This document shows, piece after piece, positions 11,862-24,587 of a stretch of 64,000 nt of DNA (the stretch's first letter is position 1; each line of letters begins with the position of its first letter). The stretch lies in the NCBI GenBank assembly GCA_006384855.1, contig VCJN01001508.1, forward strand, positions 248,001 through 312,000. Direction: 5' to 3'. The stretch is from Tetraselmis striata (lineage: Eukaryota; Chlorophyta; Chlorodendrophyceae; Chlorodendrales; Chlorodendraceae). The notes below the pieces were generated by a model that was given only the letters and a program-made list of their open reading frames with translations, had not been told where the DNA came from and did no database searches. The translations under genes were made by a program, and so were the position numbers.

Positions 11862-12052
11862 TACGTTCTATATTTGTTTATGGGGTTTCCTCCCTTTCCC
11901 TAACCACTTTTCGGCTACCATGCTGCTCAGTGGTACGGGATACTAGGCACATGTCGTTGCGCCCTTCTTGGGTGCAGCACGAGTAATAGAGATAAGAACA
12001 GCCTTAACAACTAAGCCTGCCATCTTCCAATTTCGCTGCGTTATACGCAGCG
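11862..12052 (+). repeat. Left direct repeat of the recombinase element
   Basis: Matches 14822-15008 across its length, with landmarks TTGTTTATGGGGTTTCCTCC, CTCAGTGGTACGGGAT, GGGTGCAGCACGAGTA and GCCTGCCATCTTCCA. It ends with a short hairpin, CGCTGCGTTATACGCAGCG, that is kept in the other copy. Confidence 0.85.
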
Positions 12053-14821
12053 ATTAATTGTCTCGTAATCTGTTGCGAGCAAGGTCACCTCAGGTTGTTC
12101 AAGACCACACCCGGCTCATCACCCGTGTGTGAAATTATCATCCGTACGTTCGTGTGTTACCATGTCAGATGGAGAAGAACCCGTCGTAGAGCTGACGCTC
12201 GAATCGCTACAAGCAGACGTGAAAGCCCAGTCTACATAGTTGCGCGAGCTTGCAACAACGTTGGCTCAGTTGACGGCTCGTGACCGTGTTGTTGGTGGAG
12301 GCGGAGCACATGGCCCCGGTTCCGGGCAGCTCATCGCGGGACAACCGACAGGCAGCAGGAGAGCCGCAGTGCGCCCCGACTTGCTAGAGCTAGCCCATAG
12401 CGGCCGTGTCGGAGCAAAATCCTTGAGGGCCGAGGACGACTACCTCGCGGTGCCAAAGCTACGAGAGGAGTATGGTTACGAGGCCGCCGACCGGTCCGCC
12501 GAGTGCCTGGACTTTCCCCCCTGATGAGCACCGACCTAACGAACGACTACCTCAAGCAGGATGACCGGCGCCTGCCGGCCCAGGAGGACTATCTTTGGAT
12601 GTCGTATTTCAACGCCCACATGGCCGCACTTTTTGTAGCTCTCAACGAGTTGCTACCCTACGTCCCTTTTTCAAATCAAGACTTCACCACCTACATGCTC
12701 GCACGTGCTCGGATTCACGCCGAAGCCATCAACAAGGCGTTTCGCTTTCGTTTAGCCTTCTTACGGAGGCTTAACGAGGTCAAGCGTGTGCACGGTGATA
12801 CAAGCGTTTTGGACGTGCTGCGAGCTCATCACTTTTAGCCTGATTCTAAGCATATGGGTTCTGCGATTTTTGGGGACCTAATGACGAGCGTCGCGTCTTC
12901 GAGGCGACGGTTGCAAGCAGCGCAAAAGCTACCGCTACTGCTCGAGTGGCGGCTGCGGATACAGAACGCGGGCGTCGACGTGGGCGTGGTGGCGGGCGCG
13001 GCCGCGGCCGCGAAGGTGAGCACGAGTGATGGTGTGGCTGGGGCGCCTTTCGTCGGAGCTGCTGGCGCTTTGAGAGGCCACCTTTTGGTGACCGCCACAA
13101 GGCGAACCCCATCAGCTCAACGACGGATGAGCGCCATGTGCCCGGAGCAGACCCCCCCCCCCCCCTCCCACCTTACAGACTTCATTTAGACCTTCCTCGG
13201 TGCGGAACTTTTTACAACTACAGCCGAGTGCGGCTCAACCATCCGCACACCCGCGCGCATGGCGGCTCAACACACCGCCTCCCGTACCATCTCATCGCTA
13301 CGTCAGTCGGTTGTCACACGGCGTGCTACGACTGGCTCGCAACGACCAAGCTTCGCGCGTGTACGTTACGCGCATGACAGGCGCTACGAGCGCGAAGGTC
13401 CCGCGGGGCGGCCTTTCTACCTGAACCTAGCCCCGCAAACCCGTACGTACTGGTGATGTTGCAAACCCTTCCAGCAACTGCCGGCCAACCGCCGAAAACC
13501 TAACCGCTGCCACCGAATACTTTGCTAACATGAACCGTCCCTTTGTTACGTTGTCGGCCAAGCACCGCACTAACGTAATTGACGAGCCCGAAGCTGTCGC
13601 CCCTTGGACTGCTTCACCATGGTCTCGGCTCCATGACGCGTTCGGCTCAATCGAGCTTGGGAAGCGGACCGCCCTCGACCTACTCTCCAGCTCCCTCACC
13701 GCTCAGACACTCAGGAGCTACGCTGGCAAATATTGTCTCATTTCGTCGAGTTCTGCCACGACTCCGAGAACATTCAGCCCGCCGATGCAGGCGACCATTT
13801 CTACTATCGTCCGGTACGTTGCTTGGATTGGTGAGCGGGGGCACATTGGGGCTAAGTCGCTTCAACCCTACATGTCCGCAATCAACACTTTCTTTGAGCT
13901 ACACAACCTCGACCCAATTGCCAAAGATAACATGCACCTAACTACGGCTCGTCGTGGCCTTATACTACGGCAACGCCGCATGGAGGCTGCCCCTTTGCGA
14001 GTCCCCCTGCCGGCTGATGTCGCTTATAGCTTCGTCGAGCGAGCAAGCAAAGTTGATTGTGTCTGCTCCCATCCCGGAGCACCATTGCAACTTCCGAGCC
14101 CTCGTGGCCTCGGTTGTCAACTTCATGTTCTTTGCCATGGGACTCACTGGCGTGCCCTGCCGAGTGCGGGATGTGCATGTCGACGATTACAACGTTACCC
14201 TGCATGTGTACCGCGAGAAAGGCCGCACTGGTCGATGCGATCCCGACGATCTGCGCGTACTGCTCCTTCCAGTGTCGGAGCACCCCGGCCCGCATACTGC
14301 GCGTCTCCTGTACCACTTCATCGACCACGTACAATCTGCCCCGGCCCTTGGTTCATGCTGCCTTGGCCAAAACAAACTTTTGGGCGGTCAACCCAAGTAG
14401 CCAGCCGTCCAAGTCTTGGACCGCTGCTACAGTGTTGGACTGGCTCTCTACGGCCGTTCGTCTTGTCGGTGCTGCCCCTCCCGCCGGCACTTCCTGGAGC
14501 TCACACAGCCTTCGCAAAGGAGCAGCATATGCTGCTAACGCCATCGGAACTCCACTGTCCCACATTCGCTACCAAGGCGGTCGGGGGCACTAACTCCGAC
14601 GTCGTTTTGGACTACATCGACCCCAAAGCAACGTCCTTCCTTCGCCTGGCGCGTGGTTCTTCGGTCACATCACGCCCCTCCGCCACTTCCAAGTCCAACA
14701 AGACTCCGCATCGGAGGCCTTCCTGGTGCCACCTTCATGACCTGGCGCTACCGCCCCTTCTCCGTCAATCCACCGCTTTCTCCATTCGCTCATCAATGAC
14801 AAAACCATACTCAACTTTGAC

Positions 14822-15008
14822 ATGTTCTAAACTTGTTTATGGGGTTTCCTCCCTTTCTTTAACCGCTTTTTGGCTACCGTGTTGCTCAGTGGTACGGGAT
14901 CCTAGGCACCGGTCGTTGCGCCCTTTTTGGGTGCAGCACGAGTAGACATGAAAGCAGCCATAACAGCTGAGCCTGCCATCTTCCAGTTTCGCTGCGTTAC
15001 ACGCAGCG
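14822..15008 (+). repeat. Right direct repeat of the recombinase element
   Basis: Second copy of the 190-bp repeat. Its terminal hairpin reads CGCTGCGTTACACGCAGCG, so the stem is unchanged while the loop differs from the left copy. Confidence 0.85.
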
Positions 15009-15325
15009 GCCACCCTGACTCCGCTTTCCCTCCACGCTTTCACTTAAATCCTTAACCTTCCGCCTGCCGCCAGTTTCTGCTCTTGTCCGTGTATAACAGC
15101 CTGCGCGATCTTTTTTTAAATATCCTTTCCAGTACCAAGGTACCAGTGCCATTACGTCGTCGTTGTCGTCTGCTGCGCTGACCGCGGGGCGGCTCCATCG
15201 TCCAGCAGTGCCCGCCTGTGGCCTGCGGCGCAAGCCTGCTGTTTGTCGCAGCCTGAGTCCACAGCCTGGGTGCGGTCCGATCAGCCAACGCCGTTCAGAC
15301 CACAGCCCCTAGCAGAGGCGTCGCG
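15009..15325. promoter_or_regulatory. Upstream region of the GT14 gene
   Basis: About 300 bases between the recombinase element and the GT14 start codon. No TATA box or other specific site was recognised. The promoter is presumed to lie here by position only, so the element's right repeat sits directly upstream of this host gene. Confidence 0.3.
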
Positions 15326-16906
15326 ATGGGAGCGCTGATTTTCCTCCGTCGGCCGGCGGCGGCGCTGTGTTTAGCTGTGGTCACCGGCTGGCTGCTGGCC
15401 TGCGGCGACGCAGCGGGTCGTGCTGTGACGCACCCGGCTGACAGCCGCAGCGACAGCCCGCCGCTGGCGTTCTTTCTGAACGTCTTTACCGGGCAGATGG
15501 GGGCCGCGCCTCGGCTGCTGCAGCGTGTATACCACCCTGAGAACTTTTACGTGACGCACCTGGACGCCAAGGCGCGCGGCACCAGTTCTGAGCGGTGCCC
15601 CCCCCCCCCCCCCCCCCCCCACCCCCGGGTTCTCAGCCCCACGAGGCCAACCCTACGCACCCAGCACGCCCGGCCGCACCACCAGTGCGGTATCCTCTCT
15701 CCCTTACCCCTTCATCAACGCCCGAGAATCGTGCGCCGGCGCCCTTCGCGGCGTACTGATGAAGCACGAACGGTATCACTGGGCGCAGGCAATATGAGGC
15801 GATGCTGAAGTCAGCCAGGAGCACCGGTGCGGTCGACAACCTGGTGGACCTCGCGCCCAGCCGGCGGGTCGCCTACGAGTGAGCCCCCCCCTGCGAATAA
15901 CCCCTTATGTGCACGTCGCTGGTAGCGCGACATTCCAGGGTGGCGTGCACTGCCGGCTGACGCGTGGCTCCCCTTCCCGCTGTGCCCAACAGTGGCGTGT
16001 CAATGGTGGATGTCACACTGTCCGCAATTACGGTGCTGCTTGGCATGGGCCAATGGTCCTATTTTATCAACCTCATGCCGTACGACTACCCGCTGCTGCC
16101 GCAGCCGGAGATGCGCGCCGCGCTAGGGGCTCTGCCACAGGACCTCGGCCTCAGCTTTGTCTCGCATACCAACGGTGCTTGGTCAGAGGCTGGCCGCTGG
16201 TGGGCATCCTCCCGGCTGCCTGCGGTGGTGCTGGACACCAGCATCTACATGGCCGCCGGCGACGGCGTTCGGTCTGCCGGCAACACCACCGATGACGTTG
16301 TCCGCGAGATGCCTACTGCCTTCGACGTCTTCCGTGGCGACCCATGGGTCATCCTGGGCCGCCTCTTTGCCGAGTACCTCGTCCTGGGCACGGATGGCTG
16401 GGCGAGGCGTGCCCTGCTATACCTCGCCAACATGCCGTCACCTATCGAGCACTACTTTCCCACCGTGCTGTGCAACTCCCCCGCTTTCCGGTGCGCTGAC
16501 AGCACCCACCTCCTCAGCCAGTTCACAGTGCTGCCCCAGGCGTTTGCTCTTCTGGACTCAGACTGATACATCCCGTGTTCCCAACACCGACAGGCCCCTC
16601 GTCGTGCGGGATTCGCTTCGTGTGTCGGTAGCAGATCGGTTCTACAGCAGTGAGAACCCCCAGTTTGACGACAAGGACATGAGGGACCTGCTGCTGGATG
16701 GTCACTTGTTTGCGGTGCTGCCCAACCACATGGGCAAGGTCAGCTATGCGGCGATGGACGCACACCTGGAGGCTGTTGCGCGTGGGGAGATGGCTTTCAG
16801 TGATGATGCGGATGGTGTGGAGGGTGGCGCTGTGCCCTACCTCTCGCGTGTGATGCAGCGCCTCGAGTTTGTGCTGGCCAACAATAACACGTGCGAATAC
16901 GTGTAG
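15326..16906 (+). CDS. GT14 family glycosyltransferase (core-2/I-branching enzyme type)
   Basis: Type II Golgi membrane enzyme predicted to transfer GlcNAc or xylose from a nucleotide sugar. Four exons join in phase: 15326-15594, 15789-15878, 15993-16490 and 16594-16906, giving 389 residues. The N-terminus (residues 1-30) is a hydrophobic anchor or signal sequence. The GT14 domain then starts at LAFFLNVFTGQMGAAPRLLQ, with YHPENFYVTHLDAKA typical of the donor-binding fold. Later family blocks include MGQWSYFINLMPYDYPLLPQ, ISHSNG-like VSHTNGAWSEAGRW, a GDPWVILGR segment and IEHYFPTVLCNS. Length fits the family. Intron 1 begins GTGCCCC and runs straight into a long C tract. A TGTAA motif lies at 17070. 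The exact sugar and acceptor cannot be told. The intron at 16491-16593 is the least certain junction. Confidence 0.8.
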
Positions 16907-17069
16907 CGATTGGTCCAGCGCTGGCCGGCTGCACCAAGAGCGCCATTAAATAGGCAGGAAGGGTGAGAGGGGAGGCTGCTTGAACCTGAGAACCTATCTC
17001 CCCTACCCATCTACGTATATCTAGACAAACGGTAAACTATATGGGACCGCTACATGGAGCATCAGGTGA

Positions 17070-17074
17070 TGTAA
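17070..17074 (+). terminator. TGTAA polyadenylation signal candidate for the GT14 gene
   Basis: TGTAA is the common chlorophycean polyadenylation signal. This one is 164 bases after the GT14 stop. Confidence 0.45.
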
Positions 17075-17079
17075 TTAAT

Positions 17080-18282
17080 CCTGACAGTCCCAACTCTCGG
17101 AGGCCTTGAGGGTTAATTGGGTTTATTCTCTAGCTTTAGGTACACCACGTGTCAAAATGCCGTGCATCCGGCCTGCACGTACTGGTACCTGTCCCGGGTC
17201 GTAATGTACCCCTTAATTCGGGCCGATTACTACGGGCAGAAGGGGGGGTGCGTGAGGCATGCCCCCACACCCTCATTTACGGGCGTACCCGGCTCGTGCC
17301 CTTCAACCATAGCGGGCTGCCAGGCGGTGCAGCGGAAGCCTTTTCATAATTCTAAGATTTGCGGATCGCGTGTTTCATTTTTGTCTGTGTACTATCTCGC
17401 TTTTTGTGTGTATAACGGTGTCATGTATCGCATTTGGAGAGTCCCTATATTTTGTTATTGACATGCTGCATTTGGAAATTCCCATGCAGTACCTATTATT
17501 GCCGCGATACTTAGTGTGTCTAGTGCGTGCTTAAATTATGGAGCAGTGTATTGCACTTTTTCTATGCATAAATTGTGTATTATATTTATCATATTATTCA
17601 GCGGTTGATAACCTGCTGTCACTCTTGGGGGCAGCGACCACGTGTGCCTGGTCCGCGGCATCCAGGCAGCCATGCCGCTAGACTTGCTGCTTGCTTGCTG
17701 GACTGTCAACAATGTGAATGCCGGTGCACTGTTGCACCTGAAGTGGGAGGGGACAGGGGCAGGTGTTCCCGATATTCAATAAGCTACACCAAGACCATTA
17801 AACATTGGTACAACCTTGCTGTGACTGCGATGCTACGAGTATTATTCATGCTTGCAAGCAACCAACACACTCTTTGCTTTTCATACCGGAATAGTATTCT
17901 ATGATCTATATCTCCTCGATATGAAGTGGGCATTATATGTAGCTTCAAAATAAGGATATACTCACTACATAATTAATTTTGTATTTACCTCTCGCAGCAG
18001 CGCAGCCGGGGCAGCCAGCGCTAGCGGAGCCTGCTGTATACAAGGATTACATAATCTCCTCTATATATGTATATGTATGTATATATAGACAGTATATATG
18101 TATGTACAAATATGTAATATATGCATATATATTTGTACTTGTATACACATATATGTGTATGTCTATATGTATATGTGATGTATCCATATACAGAAATATA
18201 TGTCCATGTTTGCTACTCACTATAAGAAACCTAACTACGAATACTTCTTAATCCATGACCCCCCCCCCCCCCCCCCCCCCCC
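17080..18282. other. AT-rich spacer with TATATG microsatellite and poly-C
   Basis: No exon recognised. A degenerate (TATATG)n tract fills about 18050-18200. A C homopolymer of about 25 bases ends at 18282, immediately before repeat R2. Confidence 0.6.
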
Positions 18283-18466
18283 GCGGGACAGGACTGGCAC
18301 CAGTGAAACCCTTGCGCCGTCTCTACGACGGCCGTTTAGGCAGTAATCCAGTTACGGAAAGCCCTGGTAGGCGACGCTCCGTTATAGTCATCAAGCAAGT
18401 TGCCGAAGCATCCTGCAAGACTAGTTGTAGGCCAGTGATGGAATTTCCAACACTGTTGGATCACCG
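18283..18466 (+). repeat. Dispersed repeat R2, copy 1
   Basis: Matches 24404-24587 in the same orientation. Landmarks are GGGACAGGACTGGCA, AAACCCTTGC, ACGGCCGTTT, GGTAGGCGACGCTCCGTTA, AAGCAT and AGGCCAGTGA. Confidence 0.75.
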
Positions 18467-21400
18467 TCTAAAACACGGCCATCAAAATACCCGGCACTGA
18501 CCACGAAAGGTCCGCCCTACCCGTTTGGGCGTCGGCCCAATCGAGTAATCCATGATGTCGTGATAACATTGTCGTGTAAATATGATCGATATACCGTAAT
18601 AAGCAAGTACACCTAAGCATGTATATGGTGGTCACATCATTTTACTAGTAGTATTGGTAATATAAAGGTTGGAATTACACCGGGCAAATAACGGCCGCTT
18701 CGTATTCCGCACTAGCACGCCGCTATGTCTAGGTGCAACGCCGATGGCTAGCGGCACACGTGCCAACCCCAATCAGCCCTGCTATATGACGCTCCAGAGC
18801 AGCGACGGGATCCCCCATAAACTATTGTGCCACGCGCTGCAGCCAAGCAAGCGGTGTATGATGCCCACTTAACTGTCGGCTCGATGTGGGTTGCCACCCA
18901 CGCACATAGCCTTCGGCATCCCACGCCCGCCGTTATAGCCAGCGCGCGCTTATAGTGTGCGGTGCCACACTCTGCCCTGCCACCGGGACGCCACGACGGT
19001 GGCGGCGGCTCCGCTCAGTCTGCTGCCACGGCTAGTGCACCAGGTTGGGCAAGAGCGGCAAGGGCGGGTTGCAATAGTTGTCATTCTCTGCCCCCCATTT
19101 CGCATATCGGAGAGGTGAAGGGAGTCCACCGCTTCGCAACCCGGGTCCAGCCACGCCGCTTTGTAGCGGGGTAGCGCCACGTTCACGGCCGACGCGATAC
19201 GCACGGTCGACGGAGAGAGGGCCCCACTCGGGCTCGAGCTCCGTGAAGTGCACGGGATCCAGCTGCCCGCCGTCGTTGTCCAAGTGCCGGTTTCGGCGAT
19301 CCGCCCACACGTTGGCGGCCGACCGGATGTAGCGCGCCCGAACGTGAATGCCGTTGCTGTCCGGCAGGTCAGGTACCACACCCTGCGCAGCTCCGTCGTC
19401 ATCTCCGGAGACCGGGAGGTAGTGAGCCCAACGAAAACGTTGCACACCGCAGGGTTTTCCTCGCTCGTGCAACAACATGCGGGGATGTGCGAGCCAGGTG
19501 CGGCAGGTTGGACTCCAGCGCCAGCCGGACGGCCTTGAGCTCCTTCCATGAAATGTGCTGCCGCTCGTCCTCCGGCCCCCAAAACCTCGCGCCCCGCGCC
19601 GAGGTGGCCGCTGACGAGCACCGCCCCCCATCCCGTAGCCCGAGCTGTCGCACTGGATGTCGGCGGTCTCGACGGCCCGGTGGATGGGCTTGCCGTTGGA
19701 CAGAGCGGGCACATGTGTCCACCATTGCAGGTCCCGACGAAGCTGTGGCGTCATCCAGACGCGGCCGCCCCACTTGGAGCCCACGACGTCGAGAAGCTCC
19801 CGCAAGAAGAAGCAGGCGGCCGGAATTGGCAAATTGCCAGGTACCGGCACTGTGCCCGGCCCGCCAGGGACTGCAAAACTCGGACGGGCATCATCCAGCG
19901 CGCGTTCACCGCGTTGTGGGCGGCCCGCGGCAGCAACTGCTTGGAGTGGTGAGACAACTTATTGGCCAGCTCGGCCTCCGGGGCATAAAAAGAACACATG
20001 GCCGTGTCAATGTCCACACCCAAGTGCTGCCCGTATTGGATGGGCTCCTACATCCGCTTTGTGGGGTCGTTGCGTTGCAGCTCCAAGCCGTCTAGCAGGT
20101 CGATGACGCGCTGATGGAGCTTCACCGCCTCCGGCTCCGACGATTGGAGGCAAACTGCAAAAAGTCGTCCACGTACGGTTAGAGGTGTGCTCCCCGCCAC
20201 CACCCCCATCCGAAGCAAGCGGGGCACGTTGCCAAATGGCATAGGGATAGCCGGCGGGGAGCGTCGGTACCGCGCGAACATCATGGTGAAAAGTAACGAA
20301 GCAGTAAGGGCTCAACGACCACCCCATCGGTAGTAAGCCCGCATAGCCGTCGTTTTGTCGCCGTGGACGTTGACCGTAGAGTAGTCTCGGTCGGAGGGTG
20401 CGATGCCAAGGCGTAGAAGCCGCCTTGAAGGTCGAAGGATAACATGTAGTCCCCTTTCTTGGTTAGATGTCGCACGCCCATGAGCGTCTCCATCCCAAGG
20501 CGCTTCCGGTAAGTGTTGAGTACGTGTAGGTCGATGATGAACCGCCACTGGTTGCTTGTCGCCAAGCTTCGGTACGAAAAAGGCCCGCGACACCCGCCAC
20601 GCGCACGTCGACCGCTCCCACGCGCCGGCTGTCGTGATGCGGCGTAACTCGGAGTAGATAAACTTGAGTTGGGTTGGGGTTGCGTTTTGGAAGAATACGC
20701 CTTGGTTGAATGTTGGGGGTGGCCGGTCGTTGCGGAAGGATACTCGTACGCCCTCCCGGATCCTACTCAGCACTTGCGCGCTCGCGCCGATTTCTCGCCA
20801 TCGCCGCCAGCTCCAAGCGACGCGGTGTCACATAAACTCGGAGTCGGGGCGCTGCAGCTGCCGGCACGGCGTTCCACCCCGTCATTCGACGCTTGCCCTT
20901 GTCGGCCATGTCGTTCTTGTTCTTGGCCTCCGCCTCGCGGCGCTCCCGCTCACACTTCTCGCGCGCCGTCTATGTCCTTGTTCTTCCGCGAGGCCTCCTG
21001 CCGCTCCTTCTTGAACTATGCCGTTGCATGTGCCTTGGTGGCATCGGCGAGGTCAACCTCGAGGCGCTTGTCTTCGAGGGCGGCGAGTAGGCCGTCGACG
21101 ACGTTGGCGGGGCGCTCGTGCTCGGCGGCGTCGAGGTCGCGGGAGTAGATGAGGCGCTCCGCGACTTGTTCTTTGCCGGTGAGTGCCTTCTTGGCCTTGA
21201 AGCGGCGTAGGTAGGCGACCCGGGCCTCTACCGCAAACGTAGTGCGAAGCGCGGTGTCGCGTAGGCCGAAGGCGCCCTTCGTGGTGCGGGTGGTGGCGTT
21301 GGGCGCTTACAGCGTTTCCATAGCTAATGTTGCCGCCGAATCCACGGCCTCGAGAAAAAGGCAATAGCACATGACGTGTCGGTACTCGTCCCGGGATGCC

Positions 21401-21559
21401 GTCTTGTTCACCTCCATGAAGTGAAGATCCGCCTCGTCGCCGGGGCGTGAATACGAGGTTGGGGCGTCGCAGGCCCAAAGAGGGGAAGATGTCGTGGTAG
21501 GCGCGGGGTAGGTCGTCTACCCAATCGCGGCCTCGCGGCGGTCGATGAATTCGCCGCCG

Positions 21560-24400
21560 CCCCCGCCGTCCTCGTCCGTCGCAATAACCGCTATCCGGGC
21601 GTCGTGCACCATGTCGTTACCGCCCTCGTTCTCGCTCGACCGGATCAGTCACGGGATTGGCACCATACGCTGCTTGTTGATCTCTATATGTTGGTCTTGC
21701 CGTGTCGATAGGCTGTCGACTTGCAACTTCAGCGCTTGCACAATCGTAAGCATTGCCTATGCGGTTGTCTGCTCGACCGGCTCCGGCGTCTTGCTGTCGG
21801 GGGAATTTTATATGGGTTGCTGGTCCTTCGAGGAACCGCCCGCATGCTTAGCGCCCGCCATCGTAGCTGGGGAGGTGTAGGCAGTGGGTGAGTCGGTCGG
21901 TACCGTACATTCGCGAATAATAGTCACTCCTTGCGCATCTACGACAGAGGCGATGCCGTCGCGCAATTTTTTATCTGGCGACAAGGCAAAAGGTAAATGC
22001 TTCGCCTCTCCGTAAAATTATTCGAGTACTTATATAGCGCGCCGGGGCGGAAAATATGTTATTGCGCGCGGCGCGCTCTCCCAAAGGTGCGAGTACGAGT
22101 ACGGCACATTTTGGATACTTTGTACATACTTATCGCGGGCTGCGCGCCTCTTGATATTCGATAGTATATGTCGTAAGGTACCTCGGGTATGGGTATGGGT
22201 GTTGTCTCCGATGATCAACCCACGGCCATGGTTGTCCAGTGCCGTGCGATTCGCTTGCGTGACTTCGTGGCCCTCGCTCTTGGCTTCCAGCGTACGGTGC
22301 CGCGGCCTCGCGACTTGATACCCTGCGCTTGTACAGCGCATGCGGGCCGGGCTCCCTTTCGCTTTTCCAGTCGGATCACGAGTCAGCCCGCATCCCTATT
22401 CTGCTTTTTCGGCCGCCGCTGCGCGGGTGCTGGGCCTTCGCCCGCGCAGGGGGTTCCGCGCTTGTCACATGCCATGGCCCCATGTGTGGTTTTGACCCCT
22501 TATGGCTTTATTTGCTCTACGGATGGCTCAAACCGGAAGGCTACGGATTTCGTCGTGGATCATCTGCCCATCTACCCCGTCGCGAACTATAAGCACCGCA
22601 TGCACAACGCTTTGAAAATTGTGGGCTTTCGTGGTAATTGAAGCGGGGGCGGTGCTTGACATGGACAGCTCGGAGGTCGGCGACTTGACCCTTGAGACGA
22701 GTGGACTGCGCCCAGCGGACCGCTCGCGGCCGTCAGATTTGACGCTGTCGCGGTGGGGAGGGGGGGGGGCGGCGGCGTGCGATTCCATTATCGACTTCGC
22801 GTACGTGTCCTCCACGACCCCCACGCACTCGGGGCGACGACCCCTGCTGGTGCACCCCGGGGATCGCGGCGACCGAGGCGGAGCTCAACAAGCTGGCGGC
22901 GGACCGGGCGGCGTCTTCCGCCCCAGCGCATGGTGTTCACCGGTACTACGTACCCTTTTGTGGTTGAAGACCGTGGCCACCTCAGAAAATCCGCTTTCCC
23001 GGTGGTCTACCTACATTTCCGCGGTGTTACTTGCTGTGCGCAACTTTCCTGGCGGTCCTTCCGCCCCGAATTCGTGATTCCGTCGTGTTCAGTCCGTCTA
23101 TCCGAACTTTGTCGCCTGCCAGCCCGCTGACTTCCGCCATCACTTGTCGCGCACGCGGCGGGGGTTTTTGCAGCGAGTCTGCTTGGCTACGTGCATGGTA
23201 CCTTGGGTGGCATTCTCTACCGGAGTGCAGACGGCCAAGTCTGATGCGTCTCCCGTGCTCATTCCGCACTCTCTTCTGGTGATGCTTCCACCGCGCAATT
23301 GCTGTAGTGGACGGTTCCCATTGTATTTTTGGGTGATTTTCTGATCGTCTTTTGCACGTTGTGCAACCGAACTAAATACAGCCCCCCTCGAAAGTCTTGA
23401 CATGTACGTATATGTCCATATCGCCACGTCATCACCGGCGGCGCCGACCGCCGAGTGGTACAGTGGCGAATTTCTATGATATAATTAACTTAAAATATTT
23501 ATCAACGGCTTGAGATGTGATAGGTGGCGGAGGGGGGGGCTGCCTGTTACGCTCGTGATTCCGCTCTGCGCAGGTTCCAACCCGCCGGGCCCCTCGGTGG
23601 AAATATAACCGAGGGGGGTAGGGGGGGGGGGGCGATGCAAATATTGTTAGGTTCTCCTACAAACCCTAATACAGTGGCTTACCGCGCGACCCGCATCACG
23701 ATAAAAAGGCGATGTACTCGCCCCGCGCGGGCGGATTTTCCCCGCTTAGGGGCCCGCTAGGCGAAGTCCAAAAGCATAATATGGGAGCGTATTGATGGCC
23801 GGCCCTACCACATACCCTGGACGATTCCCTAGCAGGTGACCGTATGGACCCACCCGCTGACTCGGGGGCTGCACCTCTGCGCAGTATGGCTGAAGCCCGG
23901 CTGTACCAAGGGCGCATGGAATGCGGACAGCAGATGTAGGCGGGCTGGCTTGTGAGCAAACCTTTATCGCAGTATTGGCCATTTTACGGGAACTCACTGC
24001 TCACTTGCTTGCATGCCGACGGTGGGGAGAGCGCGCCTTTGTGAATGTGCTCTACGATGGTAGAGCTAACTATTGGCGTGTATCCGTACATATAGAACGC
24101 ATATACGTGCGATATAATAAATCGTGCCCTTGTGACATTGAGTTATCAAATTCATTACTAACCCTGAACAATGACAAGCACACGTATGGCATTTACAACG
24201 AGAGCTCAACAAACGCCACTTAGGGCTCCCCCCACGCATGATGTCGTGTTCACGCATGACACATGGAAGGGCGCGGCCGGAAACGAAGGTGAGGGCTCAT
24301 AATGGGCCACTGTACAATTGAAGCTTGACAAGGGGGCAAGACTTTTGTGGGCAGCTGTATGTCGTGAGGTACAGTACTGGTCCGAGTTTTTTGTTTTTCC
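21560..24400. other. Region without recognised gene inside the R2 repeats
   Basis: Several open frames exist on both strands (for example 22189-22641 plus and 22528-22824 minus), but none carries a motif I can name. Short G runs lie at about 22757 and 23622. It may be non-coding or strongly decayed element sequence. Confidence 0.35.
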
Positions 24401-24403
24401 GAC

Positions 24404-24587
24404 TCCGGGACAGGACTGGCAACAGTATTAAAACCCTTGCAGCTTCTATAAGCTACGGCCGTTTTTGCAGATCAACTTCCATGAAGCGCTGGGTAGGCGA
24501 CGCTCCGTTAATGTAGTCAACAAGCAAATTGTCGAAGCATTCTGTAAGACTAATAAAAGGCCAGTGACCGATAATTTGGACCATTAC
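24404..24587 (+). repeat. Dispersed repeat R2, copy 2
   Basis: Second copy of R2, direct orientation, 6.1 kb from the first. The two copies bracket the RT-bearing fossil. Confidence 0.75.

Larger units (their letters stand above)
11862..15008 (+). mobile_element. DIRS-order tyrosine-recombinase element (fossil) with flanking direct repeats
   Basis: A 3.1-kb element flanked by direct repeats of about 190 bp, at 11862-12052 and 14822-15008. Inside, on the plus strand, are a capsid-like (gag-type) ORF region (about 12.16-12.84 kb) and a tyrosine recombinase region (about 13.5-14.6 kb). The recombinase keeps the HxxR box (SSHSLRKGAA) and a helical core-binding part. No reverse transcriptase was found between the repeats, so this is either a shortened copy or a non-autonomous relative of Kangaroo/PAT-type elements. 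It is broken, with roughly three to five interruptions. The two repeats differ at a modest number of positions, which suggests moderate age. Assignment to the DIRS order is inferred from the recombinase type. Confidence 0.65.
18283..24587 (-). mobile_element. DIRS-like retrotransposon (fossil) with RT and RNase H, flanked by direct repeats
   Basis: On the minus strand, about 18.95-21.5 kb holds a gag-like region, then a reverse transcriptase (motif A core SFDLQGGFYAL; a GWSLSPYCF segment; a YVDD-type box near 20.17 kb), then an RNase H region with an Asp-bearing strand (ADIQCDSSGYG). The RT/RNase H arrangement resembles DIRS-order elements such as Kangaroo of Volvox. Direct repeats of about 185 bp at 18283-18466 and 24404-24587 could be its ends, giving about 6.3 kb. 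No recombinase was recognised inside. It is clearly broken, with ten or so interruptions, and looks old. Whether the repeats belong to it is inference. Confidence 0.6.
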
